This document shows positions 54,930-64,000 of a stretch of DNA of 64,000 nucleotides, piece by piece. Both the position numbers and the translations under genes were made by a program. Below the pieces are notes generated by a model. That model did not search any database. It saw nothing but the letters and a program-made list of their open reading frames with translations, and was not told the DNA's origin. Positions within the stretch are counted from its first letter, which is position 1; each line of letters opens with the position of its first letter. Source of the DNA: Azolla caroliniana (taxonomy: Eukaryota; Polypodiophyta); the NCBI GenBank assembly GCA_043228905.1, contig JBHGNT010000004.1, positions 7,936,001 through 8,000,000 on the forward strand, read 5' to 3'.

Positions 54930-56260
54930 ATGTAAAAGCTCATTAACATCGGGTTCCGAGCCAGATAGATATTGCTCATGTTGTCGCAATAAAGCGAAGT
55001 CAGATCCTTGATGGGTACACCCAAATCCTTGAGTATCCTTTTGAGCCATACGACTTCACATGTGGCCATTGTCGCGCCCCTGTATTCCGCCTCTGTGCTT
55101 GAAAGAGCGACGGTTGGTTGCTTTCTGCTGCTCCAAGATATTGTTCCGTTGCCGAGGGAAAAAACAAATCCGGAGGTTGATCTTCTATCGGTTTTGTAGC
55201 CGGCCCAATCAGCGTCTGTGTACCCCTCGAGTCGTATTGGCATCGCAGTCTTGTAGAGGATGCCGCAATCCATTGTGCTACTCATGTATCGTAGAACTCG
55301 CTTAGCGCAATCCAAGTGAGTATCACGCGGTGTTTGCATGAATTGACTAAGGAGACCGACCGGATAACTGAGATCGGGTCGAGTGATCATGAGGTAGATG
55401 AGACTCACGATGAGCTGCCAATACTGAGTCGACTCACACGCTTTGGTGCCGGAGTTCGCATCTAGTTTGAGATTGCGATCGAGCAGGGTTGCCACGGATT
55501 TGCACTCAGCCATACCGAACTTGTATAACAAGTTGAGGATGTAGTGCCGTTGAGAAATCATGATTCCTGATGGAGTTCGAATTACCTCGATGCCGAGGAA
55601 GTAGTGGAGCTCCTTCATGTCCGTCATTTTAAACTTGTCGGAAAGGAGGGATTTGACCTTATTGATTTTGTCGAGATGCTCACCTCCAATGACTAGGTCA
55701 TCCACATATAAGATGATGACGATCGGACTTGCGGAATCGCTTCGTATGTAGAGGGAGTTGTTCAATTTTGACATACGGAAGCCGATTTGATGAAGATATT
55801 GCGTTATCTTTGAATGCCAAGCACGCGGTGCTTGCTTGAGGCCGTAGAGTGGCTTCTTGAATCGGCATACTGCTTTCGGATGGGTGCTCGAGTTGAAACC
55901 GGGTGGTTATATCATGTACACCTCCTCTTCTAATTCGCCTTGTAGAAAGGCGTTCTTGACGTCCATTTGATGGAGGTGCCACCCTTTCGTCGCGGCAAGT
56001 GAAATTACGGTCCGTACCGTCGTCATCTTTGCCACCGGGGCAAAGGTCTCCTCTTAGTCAACTCCGTGCGTTTGGGGGTAGCCTTTCGCTATGAGTTGCG
56101 ATTTGTAGCGGTTGACGGAACCGTCGGCGTTGTACTTCACTTTGTAAATCCATCTGCATCCGATCGCCTTTTTGTGTAGTGAGATGGGAATGAGATCCCA
56201 CGTCTCGTTCTTGTGTAGTGAATGCATCTCCTCTTTCATTGCTTCAATCCATCGCGAATC
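54930..56260 (-). pseudogene. Copia P reverse transcriptase and RNase H
   Basis: MKEEMHSLHKNETWDLIPIS opens the RT (56239), then CRWIYKVKYNADGSVNRYKS and, in other frames, [18 protein letters not shown] and PLYGLKQAPRAWH. 55774-54930 holds the intact YVDDLVIGG, RPDLSYPVGLLSQFMQTPRD, EGYTDADWAGYKTDRRSTSG and the RNase H motif LYCDNMSNIYLARNPM. Shifts lie near 56050 and 55900. The C-terminus is deleted. Confidence 0.9.
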
Positions 56261-57865
56261 CTTGGCTGCTTCGGAAAATGTTTCCAGCTCACATTGTCGC
56301 CAACTTCATCATAAAGGCATAGTGATATGCCGTGTAGTCGTTGTAGCCAAATCGGCTGACCGGATTCTTTTCACGGGTGGAGCGACGGAGCTTTTCATTT
56401 GCAGAGATGAGGGCTTTCTTAGTTCTGATTAGTACATTGAAGCTGCCAAACTCATCGTTGAAGCGATCGTCTTCGTATTCTAGGCTAGGCCGTGATGTGC
56501 TTTGATTGCTCAAAGGCTCTTGTGGTCCGCTCAATCGGGTCGTGATCGGACTTTCTTCGAACATGCGCGTAAGGCGATCTTCATCCTCTATCTCTTGTTC
56601 GTCGGATTCCGGGTCGAGCGGAGTCGGAGTCGAAGTTGTCTCTGGTGCGTACCAGGACGTGGACTCGTCAAAAACGACGTCTCGACTTACTCAAGATTTT
56701 CGAGTTGAGGGGTTTTAGCATTTGTACCCCTTTTGTTCGAGTGAGTATCCTACGAGGATACATTTCTCCGACTTTGGATCTAGCTTTTGCCGCTTTTCGT
56801 CAGGTATGTGCACGTATGTTATCACGCCGAATATCCGGGTGTGTGATAAGTCTGGCTTCTTTCCGAAGTATTTTTCGTGCAGAGTGACATCGTGCACTCC
56901 AGATATTGTGCACCGGTTCATTAGGTAAACGACCGTATTTGCAGCTTTGGCACAATATGACTTGGGCATATGCTTCTCGTTCATCATAGCCGATTTTTGC
57001 GCTCGGCTACTCCGTTTTGTTGTGGAGTGTGTCGGCAAGTGAATTTTCGCCGAATTCCTTCCTTTCAGAGATACGTCGTGAAATCGTCCGAGAAGTACTC
57101 CTTGCCGCCATCCGATCGAAGGCATCGTACATGACGACCAGTGACTTTTTCGACTTCGTTTTTAAACTTTAAGAAGTATCTGAAGACTTCGTTCTTTTGC
57201 CGCATCGGATAGAGCCACGTGTGCCTGGAGAAGTCGTTGATGAAGAGCACGTAATATCGACATCCGCCGAATGTAGCCGTCTGCACCGGTCCCCATACGT
57301 CGAAATGGACTACATCGAGTAGACCTTTGCTTACGTTCCGCTCTTTCGGGAATGGGTGTCGGTGTTGCTTGCTGTATTGGCACGCTTCACATACACCTTC
57401 AATCTCCTTCTCTTTGAATGTTGGGAGTCCGATGACGACTCCTTTCGATTTCATTGCTTTGAGTTTGTTGAGATTGATGTGGCCGATTCGCTTGTGCCAT
57501 AGCTCTATGTCAAAGTCGGCTTTCGTGCTTTTTGCAAACATGGCGGATTTCATCTCGTGTGAATCGAGAATGAACTGGCCCTCTCTTCTTCCACGCGCGA
57601 TGATTCGGCCCTCTTTCTTGATGAAGCGCCCTTCTTGGTCGAATCGTACTTGCATCCCTTGCTCAACCATTTGGCTGACCGAGACCAAATTCTTCATGAT
57701 GGTGGGAACATGCAAGACATTTTTAATGTATGTTTGCTTACCTCTTTCGCCGAACGGAACATTACCAATGTGACGAATCAAGTGCATAGTGTCATCTCCG
57801 GTTTCGACATAACCGGGTGGCTCCGGCTCTTGAAGTTCGAGAAACCTTTCTTTATGAGATGTCAT
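56261..57865 (-). pseudogene. Copia P integrase and GAG-pre-integrase
   Basis: 57865-57065 is open: KNVLHVPTIMKNLVSVSQMV, ELWHKRIGHINLNKLKAM, CEACQYSKQHRHPFPKERN, the first Asp in VVHFDVWGPVQTA and the second in CLRSDGGKEYFSDDF. Next comes NGVAERKNR with the catalytic Glu, after which about eight codons (the ILEVARA region) are missing before MMNEKHMPKSYC. 56564-56289 holds the Ser/Pro-rich linker and NEKLRRSTREKNPVSRFGYN. Confidence 0.88.
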
Positions 57866-58957
57866 ATGGTTTGAGGATCAGGAGTCAACAAACCATACAT
57901 CCTCCGGATTGAGGGCACTAGTTGAGGTAGAGGCCGACATAGAGTTTGCTCTATGTTTCATCATGAACATTCTGCCACGGTCGGAGTTGTGTGCATACAT
58001 TCCGTCACGATCTTCGTAGTCGGAGTTGTGCCCGTACATTCCGCTATACTCTTCGTAGTCGGAATTGTGCGCGTAATTCGTGAGTTGTCGCCTTGTGGAA
58101 GTCGATTCGCGCATCTTCTTTCAACACTCTTCTTCGTGGTGACCGAGCTTTCTGCAATATCCGCATTCGGTTGTGTTTTGACGGCTCGGGCCAGAGTGGA
58201 AGCTCCCCCTTCTTGCGAAGGTTCCTCGTTGTCTTCCGTTTTGTGGCCGAAATTGGGAGTTGTTGTCGTAGGTCGGACCTCGTCCGCCTTGTCCTTGGCC
58301 GAATCGGCCTCTCGCTCGTCTGCATCCTCTTCCTCCGTTTGAGTGCGTGTAGAGCATGTGGCCTTCCGACTCATTGCTCCTTGTACGCACATGGTTTTCT
58401 TCGACGAATAGCATTGATTGGAGCTCGAAGAAGGAGGGAGATTTCTCCCTCGCTAGAACGGTGGTTCGCGTCGTGCCAAACCATGGTGCGAGGCCACCGA
58501 GGCATATTTGCACCATCTCATCATCATCGATACTTACGCTTATCGAGCCGAGCGAGTCACAAAGCTCCTTGATCTTCAAGGTGTATGTCGTGATGGACAT
58601 GTCCCTTTGTTGAATGTTGTTCAACTCTTGGCGGAGTTGAAGCCTTCTTGCGGTTGTGTTCGCCACGAAAATCTTTCGTAGATTTTCCCATGCCTCCTTC
58701 GGCGTCTTGGTTTTGCAAATGTAGCCGAGCATGTGATCGTGAACACATGTCGCCAAGCAATACATCACACAGCTTGCGGCTTGCTCCCATGTCGCGTATC
58801 CGGGAGCCACTTCCGCGGGTCAGTCTTCGTGCTCTCCTTTGATGTAGCTCCAATAGCCTTGTCTGACAAGGTATTGGTGCATCTTGTACTCCCAAGATGC
58901 GAAGTTGTTTCGATCCAACTTCTCGGTAGGGAGAGCGCTCCCCATTTGAGTATTCAT
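57866..58957 (-). pseudogene. Copia P gag and protease start
   Basis: The start MNTQMGSALPTEKLDRNNFA is at 58957. A stop follows GEHED. AWENLRKIFVANTTARRLQL and the zinc knuckle CGYCRKLGHHEEEC (intact) follow, then imperfect repeats of YAHNSDYEEYSG type. The protease box reads VWFVDS then TGA: the Gly of DSG has become a stop at about 57878. Confidence 0.88.
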
Positions 58958-59098
58958 TATGTCGATTCTTCTTCTTCTTCTTCTTCTCTCTTCGAATGCG
59001 AGCTATGTAGCGAAGCTATGATAGCGATGAGCCGGTTCTTCTTGAACGTCGGCGTAGAACTCAACACGCGCGGATGGGCTAGAGGGAGCTACCAAACC

Positions 59099-59110
59099 GC
59101 TCTGATACCA
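59099..59110 (-). promoter_or_regulatory. Primer binding site of Copia P
   Basis: The minus strand reads TGGTATCAGAGC, a perfect match, directly at the LTR end. Confidence 0.93.
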
Positions 59111-59504
59111 TGTAAAGAATCGGGTATGATTCTTGTGTAGCGGAATAGGTGTGAGCTGTGTGTGTGTATGAGGGAGAGAGAGAGAGAGTGAGAGAGAGAC
59201 AAGGAGTAAGACACAGAGTATATGCAAGGTAGATTATATTAACAAAGGAGAAAGATTCAACATTATACAAGGTGGGAGGAGGGTGCTTTATATAGTCACC
59301 CTCTCACTTCATTAACTACAAGACTCATGGACCATGGGGAATGTGAAAGCTCATAAGTTATGTGTCATAAAATATGATTCTATGGCTCATACTAAATGCT
59401 AGAATACAAAGTGGTGACATAATGGTGACTCTTGACCGTTGGAGTGTCGATTCACTCTCAAGGTGAGTTCACACACTAGACCAAGTTGAGCTTGATTCTC
59501 AACA
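59111..59504 (-). repeat. 5' LTR of Copia P
   Basis: 394 bp, TGTTGAGAATCAAGC at 59504 to CTTTACA at 59111 (minus strand), with a GA-rich tract at 59171-59203. Confidence 0.93.
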
Positions 59505-59509
59505 AGTTT

Positions 59510-59895
59510 TTAGAAAGTTCTAGAACTAGAAGGTTCTAGAGGGTTCTAGAATATTCTCCAGAATATTCTCTTGACTATTCTCCAGAATATCCTAATGCAT
59601 GTACTTGGACTTACAATATAAATGTTTGTAAACTCCTTGGTCCCTTTCAAGGGATTCAACACTAGTCATTGACACATCAATCTAGTATTCTCGTTTCGCC
59701 CCATCTTCTCTCCTTGATTTACGTCTTTGTCTTTATGCTCTTGTATTGTTGCTAGCATCTTAAGTTCCTCATCTTGTCGCTCCCAAGTTCCCGAGTTTCT
59801 ATCCCCATCACATCGAGTTCCACGTTCGTAACCTTATCGGTCGTAGCCTCGTCATCTATGCTTTGTCGTAGTCTAGGGTTGGTGTGTCTATGACA
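59510..59895 (+). repeat. 5' LTR of element O, right part
   Basis: It matches 61751-62134 (TTCTAGAGGGTTCTAGAATA, CCTTTCAAGGGATTCAACAC). The left part is 54531-54680. Confidence 0.9.
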
Positions 59896-60384
59896 GCTTG
59901 AATCCCTTCTAACTAGAAGCACCACTCGTCTTCGTCATCGCCTTTGCTTCTAGAGTTACCATCATCACCATCCTTGCTTCTGGAGTTACCATCATCAACA
60001 TCCTTGTCTTCGACGTCATCATTTTCAGTACCTCTTCGCCCAACCTTCATCGGCATCAACACTAATTTGCATGGATTGATTTCAATCGCTCACCTTCACA
60101 GTTGCAGTGGGGGTTACAACCGCTCACTTTCCTAGTGGGGATCGAACCATTGCTTGCTTGCACTCCAATTTAGTTCAAGTCTCACTCCACTTTACTTTGA
60201 TGAGGATCGATTTCGATCGCTCACGTTCTAATTTCGGTGGGGGTCACAACCGCTCACTTTCTTGGTGGGGATCCCATCAGTTTCTCGCTAGCGCTACCGT
60301 TTGTGTCGTGTTCTGGGTCAACCTCGACTATTTACCCTCTCATAATAGAAGAAATCGAGTCAACTGTTTCATTTGCACTCCTAC

Positions 60385-61590
60385 GCTCGTTTGTGTTCCA
60401 GTTCTCAGTGAGGACCGCATGGTCGCTCACGTCCGTTTGTGTTCCAGTTCTCGGTGAGGGCCGCATGGTCGCTCACGTCCGTTTGTGTTCTAGTTCTCGG
60501 TGAGGGCCACATGGTCACTCACGTCCATTGGTGTTCCAATTCTCGGTGAAGGCCGCATGGTCGCTCACATCCGTTCGTGTTCCAGTTCTCGGTGATGGCC
60601 GCACAGTCGCTCACGCTCGTTCATGTTTTCGATGAGGACCGCACATGGTCGCTCATTCTGGCTATTGTGTGTGTTCCAGATCCTGGCGAGGACCAACATG
60701 GTCGCTCATGCCCGTTGTTTTTCATGTTCCAGTTTTCGGTGAGGACCACACATGGTCGCTCACGCCCGTTGGTGTTCATGTTCCAACTCTCAACGAGGAC
60801 CGACATGGTCACTCACGCCCGTTGGTATTCGGGTTCCAGTTTCCGATGAGGACCGCACATGGTTTCTCACTCTAGCTATTGTTCGTGCTCCAGATCCTGG
60901 CAAGGACCAACATGGTTGCTCATGCCTGTTGTTGTTCATGTTCCAGTTCCCAGTGAGGACCACACATGGTCGCTCACGCTCGTTGGTGTTCGTGTTCCAA
61001 CTCTCGGCGAGGACCGCACATGGTTGCTCACGCCCATTGGTGTTTGTGTTCCAACTCTCGGCGAGGACCGACATGGTCCCTCATGCATGTTGGTGTTTGT
61101 GTTCCATGTGAGGACCGCACATGGTCACTCATGCCCGTTGGTATTTGTATTCCAGTTCCTGACGAGGACCACATGGTTGCTCACGCCTGTTCATGTTTCT
61201 GATGAGGACCGCACATGGTCGAACACATTCTAATTCCCGGTGAGGGCCACACATGGTTGCTCACGTCCGCTCGTGTTCTAGTTCTCAGTGAGGACCGCAC
61301 ATGGTCGCTCACGTTCCGATTCCCAGTGAGGGCCACACATGGTTGCTCATGCCCGCTCGTGTTCAAGTTCTCGGTGAGGACCACATGGTCGCTCCCTCCT
61401 GTGTGTGTTCTAGTTCCCTCACTCTCGTTCATGTTCCAGTTCCCGGTGAGGACTGCATGGTCAGTCATGCTCGTTCATGTTCCCGATGAGGACTGCACAT
61501 GGTCACTCACGTCCGTTGATGTTCGTGTTTCCAGTGAGGACAACACATGGTTTTTCACGCCCACCACTTCCTGTTCACCCCTACACTGTG
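60385..61590 (+). repeat. Minisatellite in the body of element O, unit about 48-60 bp
   Basis: More than twenty imperfect units of the type GTTCCAGTTCTCGGTGAGG, ACCGCACATGGTCGCTCACG and CCCGTTGGT. Early units keep a 48-bp period; later ones vary. Because 48 is a multiple of three, several frames stay open for over 100 codons without coding meaning. Two reverse-oriented units occur in K at about 22765-22865. Confidence 0.9.
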
Positions 61591-61624
61591 CTTTCGAAAA
61601 GGTGTGCCATAAAGGGGAGGATAA

Positions 61625-62134
61625 TGTCGCAGACATGACAACAACTATGTCAAGATTCGAACTCTTGACCTCTTGTATTATAGTCAGTGTTATATTGTAA
61701 CCAACACATCCAAGTACATGGTCGTGAATTATGTTTCATATTTCAAGTTCGGAGTTTTTAAAAAGTTCTAGAATTAGAAGGTTCTAGAGGGTTCTAGAAT
61801 ATTCTCTCAAATATTCTCCAGAATATTCTAATGCATGTACTTAGACTCACAATATAAATACTTGTAACCTCCTTGGTCCCTTTCAAGGGATTCAACACCA
61901 GTCATTGACACATCAATCTAGTATACTCGTTTCGCCCCATCTTCTCTCCTTAATTTACATCTTTGTCTTTATGCTCTTGTATTGTTCCTAGCATCTTAAG
62001 TTCCTCATCTTGTCGCTCCCAAGTTCCCGAGTTTCTATCCCCATCACGCCGAGTTCCACGTTCGTAACCTTATTATCGGTCGTAGCCTCGTCATCTATGC
62101 TTTGTTGTAGTCTAAGGTTGGTGTGTCTGTGACA
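61625..62134 (+). repeat. 3' LTR of element O
   Basis: 510 bp, TGTCGCAGACATGACAAC to GTGTGTCTGTGACA. It holds a tRNA-like stretch on the minus strand (AGTTCGAATCTTGAC). Confidence 0.92.
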
Positions 62135-62139
62135 TAAAC

Positions 62140-63840
62140 TAGATTAAACTGTCAAATACTGACTATATATCGATTTAGGTGTTAGTCATTTTGTATACTA
62201 TTTTGTAAGTTTGGCTGGCCAATTATTTAGGTGTTTTTGGACATGCCACAATTTTTCCACATGTTAAAAATCAATATATTTATGAAGTATTTTTAAATCT
62301 CCTTTACGCATGTGCATACCCTTCTTGTGAATCAACCTATTTTTTGTCTTTTTTGGTTTTTTTTTTTATGTGGCATTCTCAAATTGCAACATATTACCTG
62401 TTTCAAATGTCCCGGTGTTGTTGTCGCAATACATGTGATAACTATTTAATGATCCTTGCAACAATATAGAGATCTTGAGCAATGGTAGATTATTGTATCT
62501 TGCATATCCCTTGTGTATGGACTTGATGTCAAGTTTAGGCAACATTATGTTGTTTCGAATTGCCATTTATGATCAAGAGTAGTGATATAGTTTTCCATGA
62601 GAAGATGCTTTTGGTGATAACCAAAGAAGTAGCCAAACAAAGTTGACTTCTCATACTATGAAGTGAAGGAAAGGGACATTTTACTTGTGTATGTGAAAGG
62701 TGAGTGGGACCACCAAGAACCTAGTCCAAAGAAGATGGCATCCCTCATGAAGGATTATGAGTGAATAATTTCCCACTTCCAACGTGTTGGAGCACTTCGA
62801 AAATTTCCTTTTAGAGAATGTATACGCAAATGAATGGCAACCCATTTAGGTTATTAATATTTGAATTTGCCCTAGCTTATTGTGTTATTCACGAATGCAT
62901 ACCCATACATAGTATTGTGGTTACATGAGTGTAAATAAATATACGAGCAATACAATGTGTATTTGTGTATGAATAAGTGTTTTTAGCATAATATGTATGT
63001 GTTTGTGTATGTATGTATGTATGTATGTATGTATGTATACGAATAATAAGAAATGTGTAAGTAGGAATGTTGATGATGTGTGGGTGGGAAACATAGGCTC
63101 ATGTGGCCGAGCCCTAAGTCAATGTCGAGGTTGCGAGCTTGGCTTTGAGTGTTGGTCAATGGCGCTCAACAACTATAATAGTGGCAACAACTTTTGTTAT
63201 TGCATTGTTAGGAGATTGGGTATCATTCTCCTTCTTCCAGTCGTCTTCCCTTTGTCGCTCATTTATTTCCTCCTATGTTCTCCCTTACCTAGAGGTTTCC
63301 TTGAGGGAAAAGGGTGTTATTTTTTCCCTTTGAGTAAAGCATACCCAAGGGTCCCATCCTTTAGATAATTAATAACTAGGATAAAAGATTCTTGGTATTA
63401 AGAATAACAAGAAATCTGGTAAAAGATTTTCATTGAAAATGAGAGAGAATTATACACTTATTTTATATGGCTATTTTTGTGGATTAGCTAGCAAATACTT
63501 CTAAATGAAATATCATACCTTCGAGTAATTGGAATTGCCTGAAAGTTCAACTTAGTTTTATTGTTGTTGTTGTTGTTATGCTTATTATAATTTCAGTAAA
63601 ACTCTTCATTTCGCTCTTGTATAAATTTGTCCTTCCAAAGCATGAAGGTAGTTCTAATGATAAGGCACTGGAGTTTCTGGTATTCGGTATTAGGGGGTTG
63701 ACTCCCTTTATACATTAAAATCCTTCTGTTTGTGACTTGTTTTTTTATCCAAGACTTTTGTCCCATTGTTGATGGAAGACATAAGACAATGATGCCAGTC
63801 ACCTAGATCTACAAATATGAAGTTTAGGGTTTAGGGTGCA
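62140..63840. other. AT-rich intergenic DNA, no gene recognised
   Basis: A TATG tetranucleotide run lies at about 63005-63040 and a GTT run at about 63560-63577. Open frames of 60 to 120 codons (for example 62997-63368 plus) show no known domain. Confidence 0.65.
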
Positions 63841-63844
63841 ATTT

Positions 63845-63991
63845 CTAGTATGCTATCATGACTACCATGCCACATAGAGATTTCAACCCATGACCTTGTG
63901 GAAAATGGGTTAAATTGTTTCTAGCATGGTGTCGTGACCACCATGCCACACAGAGATATGAACCCATGACCTTGTGGAACATAGGTTAAAT
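63845..63991 (-). repeat. Two tandem tRNA-like units, period 76 bp
   Basis: The minus strand has GGCATGGTGGTCACGACACC (A-box-like) followed by GGTCATGGGTTGAAATC (B-box-like), and the block repeats at 63845 and 63921. It resembles the head of a tRNA-derived SINE. The right copy is close to the window end. Confidence 0.5.
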
Positions 63992-64000
63992 TTAAACCAT

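Larger units (their letters stand above)
54681..59504 (-). mobile_element. Copia P: copia element inserted in the 5' LTR of O
   Basis: A perfect duplication AGTTT lies at 54676-54680 and 59505-59509. The 5' LTR is 59111-59504, the primer site 59099-59110, gag from 58957, and pol to about 54930. The 3' LTR (54681-54929) is shortened: a deletion runs from RNase H after YLARNPM through the polypurine tract and about 145 bases of LTR. The two LTRs differ at several sites, so it is older than N. gag-pol carries multiple stops. Confidence 0.94.
54531..62134 (+). mobile_element. Element O: non-autonomous LTR element with minisatellite body
   Basis: A perfect duplication TAAAC lies at 54526-54530 and 62135-62139. 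The 5' LTR is 54531-54680 plus 59510-59895 (split by Copia P), the body 59896-61610, the polypurine tract AAAGGGGAGGATAA 61611-61624, and the 3' LTR 61625-62134. It encodes no retroelement protein. It belongs to the same family as K: LTR, polypurine tract and minisatellite are shared. Confidence 0.9.

Noticed and set aside
60577-61700. Several open plus-strand frames of 80 to 160 codons
   Set aside because: They arise because the minisatellite unit is often a multiple of three and lacks stops; no domain and no codon-like pattern.
63822-63836. Telomere-type repeat TTTAGGG
   Set aside because: Only two units; far too short for an interstitial telomere array.

Overview
The window is nuclear DNA from a land plant with a large, repeat-rich genome. 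Three things support this: two spliced plant housekeeping genes, dense nested Ty1-copia elements plus one chromodomain Ty3-gypsy element with plant-type initiator-Met tRNA primer sites (TGGTATCAGAGC), and AT-rich intergenic DNA. A transposase-like family (DUF7869-type) and a ParB-like/DNA N4-N6 methyltransferase relic hint at a non-flowering lineage such as a fern or other large-genome plant. That last point is a weak inference. I name the mobile elements A to P.

Positions 1-25200 are a retrotransposon nest. An old minus-strand copia RT relic (A, 4573-6284) was hit three times: by copia B (1-4572, cut by the window edge), solo LTR C (TSD TAATT) and solo LTR D. Plus-strand copia E (from 6285) holds solo LTR F in its leader. 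In its gag it carries complete copia G (7885-18724, TSD CATTT), whose 5' LTR holds the chromodomain gypsy H (8052-13719, TSD GCATA). E meets the oppositely oriented copia I at about 19356. I carries a small DNA transposon (J, 10-bp TSD), a 321-bp duplication in gag and a non-autonomous LTR element (K, TSD GCAGT). A LINE fragment (L) follows.

Positions 25200-41100 are the gene-bearing part. An apparently intact AP-1 clathrin adaptor mu gene (minus; 11 coding exons, 428 residues, long 5'-UTR intron) is followed by an intact ROMO1-like gene (minus; 3 exons, 74 residues). Both are clean in reading frame and splice sites, unlike every mobile element around them.

Positions 41100-54530 are the most unusual part. 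A decayed, intron-bearing minus-strand gene joins a ParB/sulfiredoxin-like domain to a beta-class DNA N4/N6 methyltransferase. About 265 bp upstream of its recognisable 5' end lies an array of five 29-bp palindromes at an exact 41-bp period. Then come a LINE 3' part with a long open frame (M) and a plus-strand DUF7869-type transposase-like gene split by a young copia (N) that has lost RT-RNase H yet has near-identical LTRs.

Positions 54530-62134 are one non-autonomous LTR element (O, TSD TAAAC), a relative of K, with a minisatellite body; its 5' LTR is split by copia P (TSD AGTTT). The remainder (62135-64000) is AT-rich with microsatellites and tRNA-like repeats.
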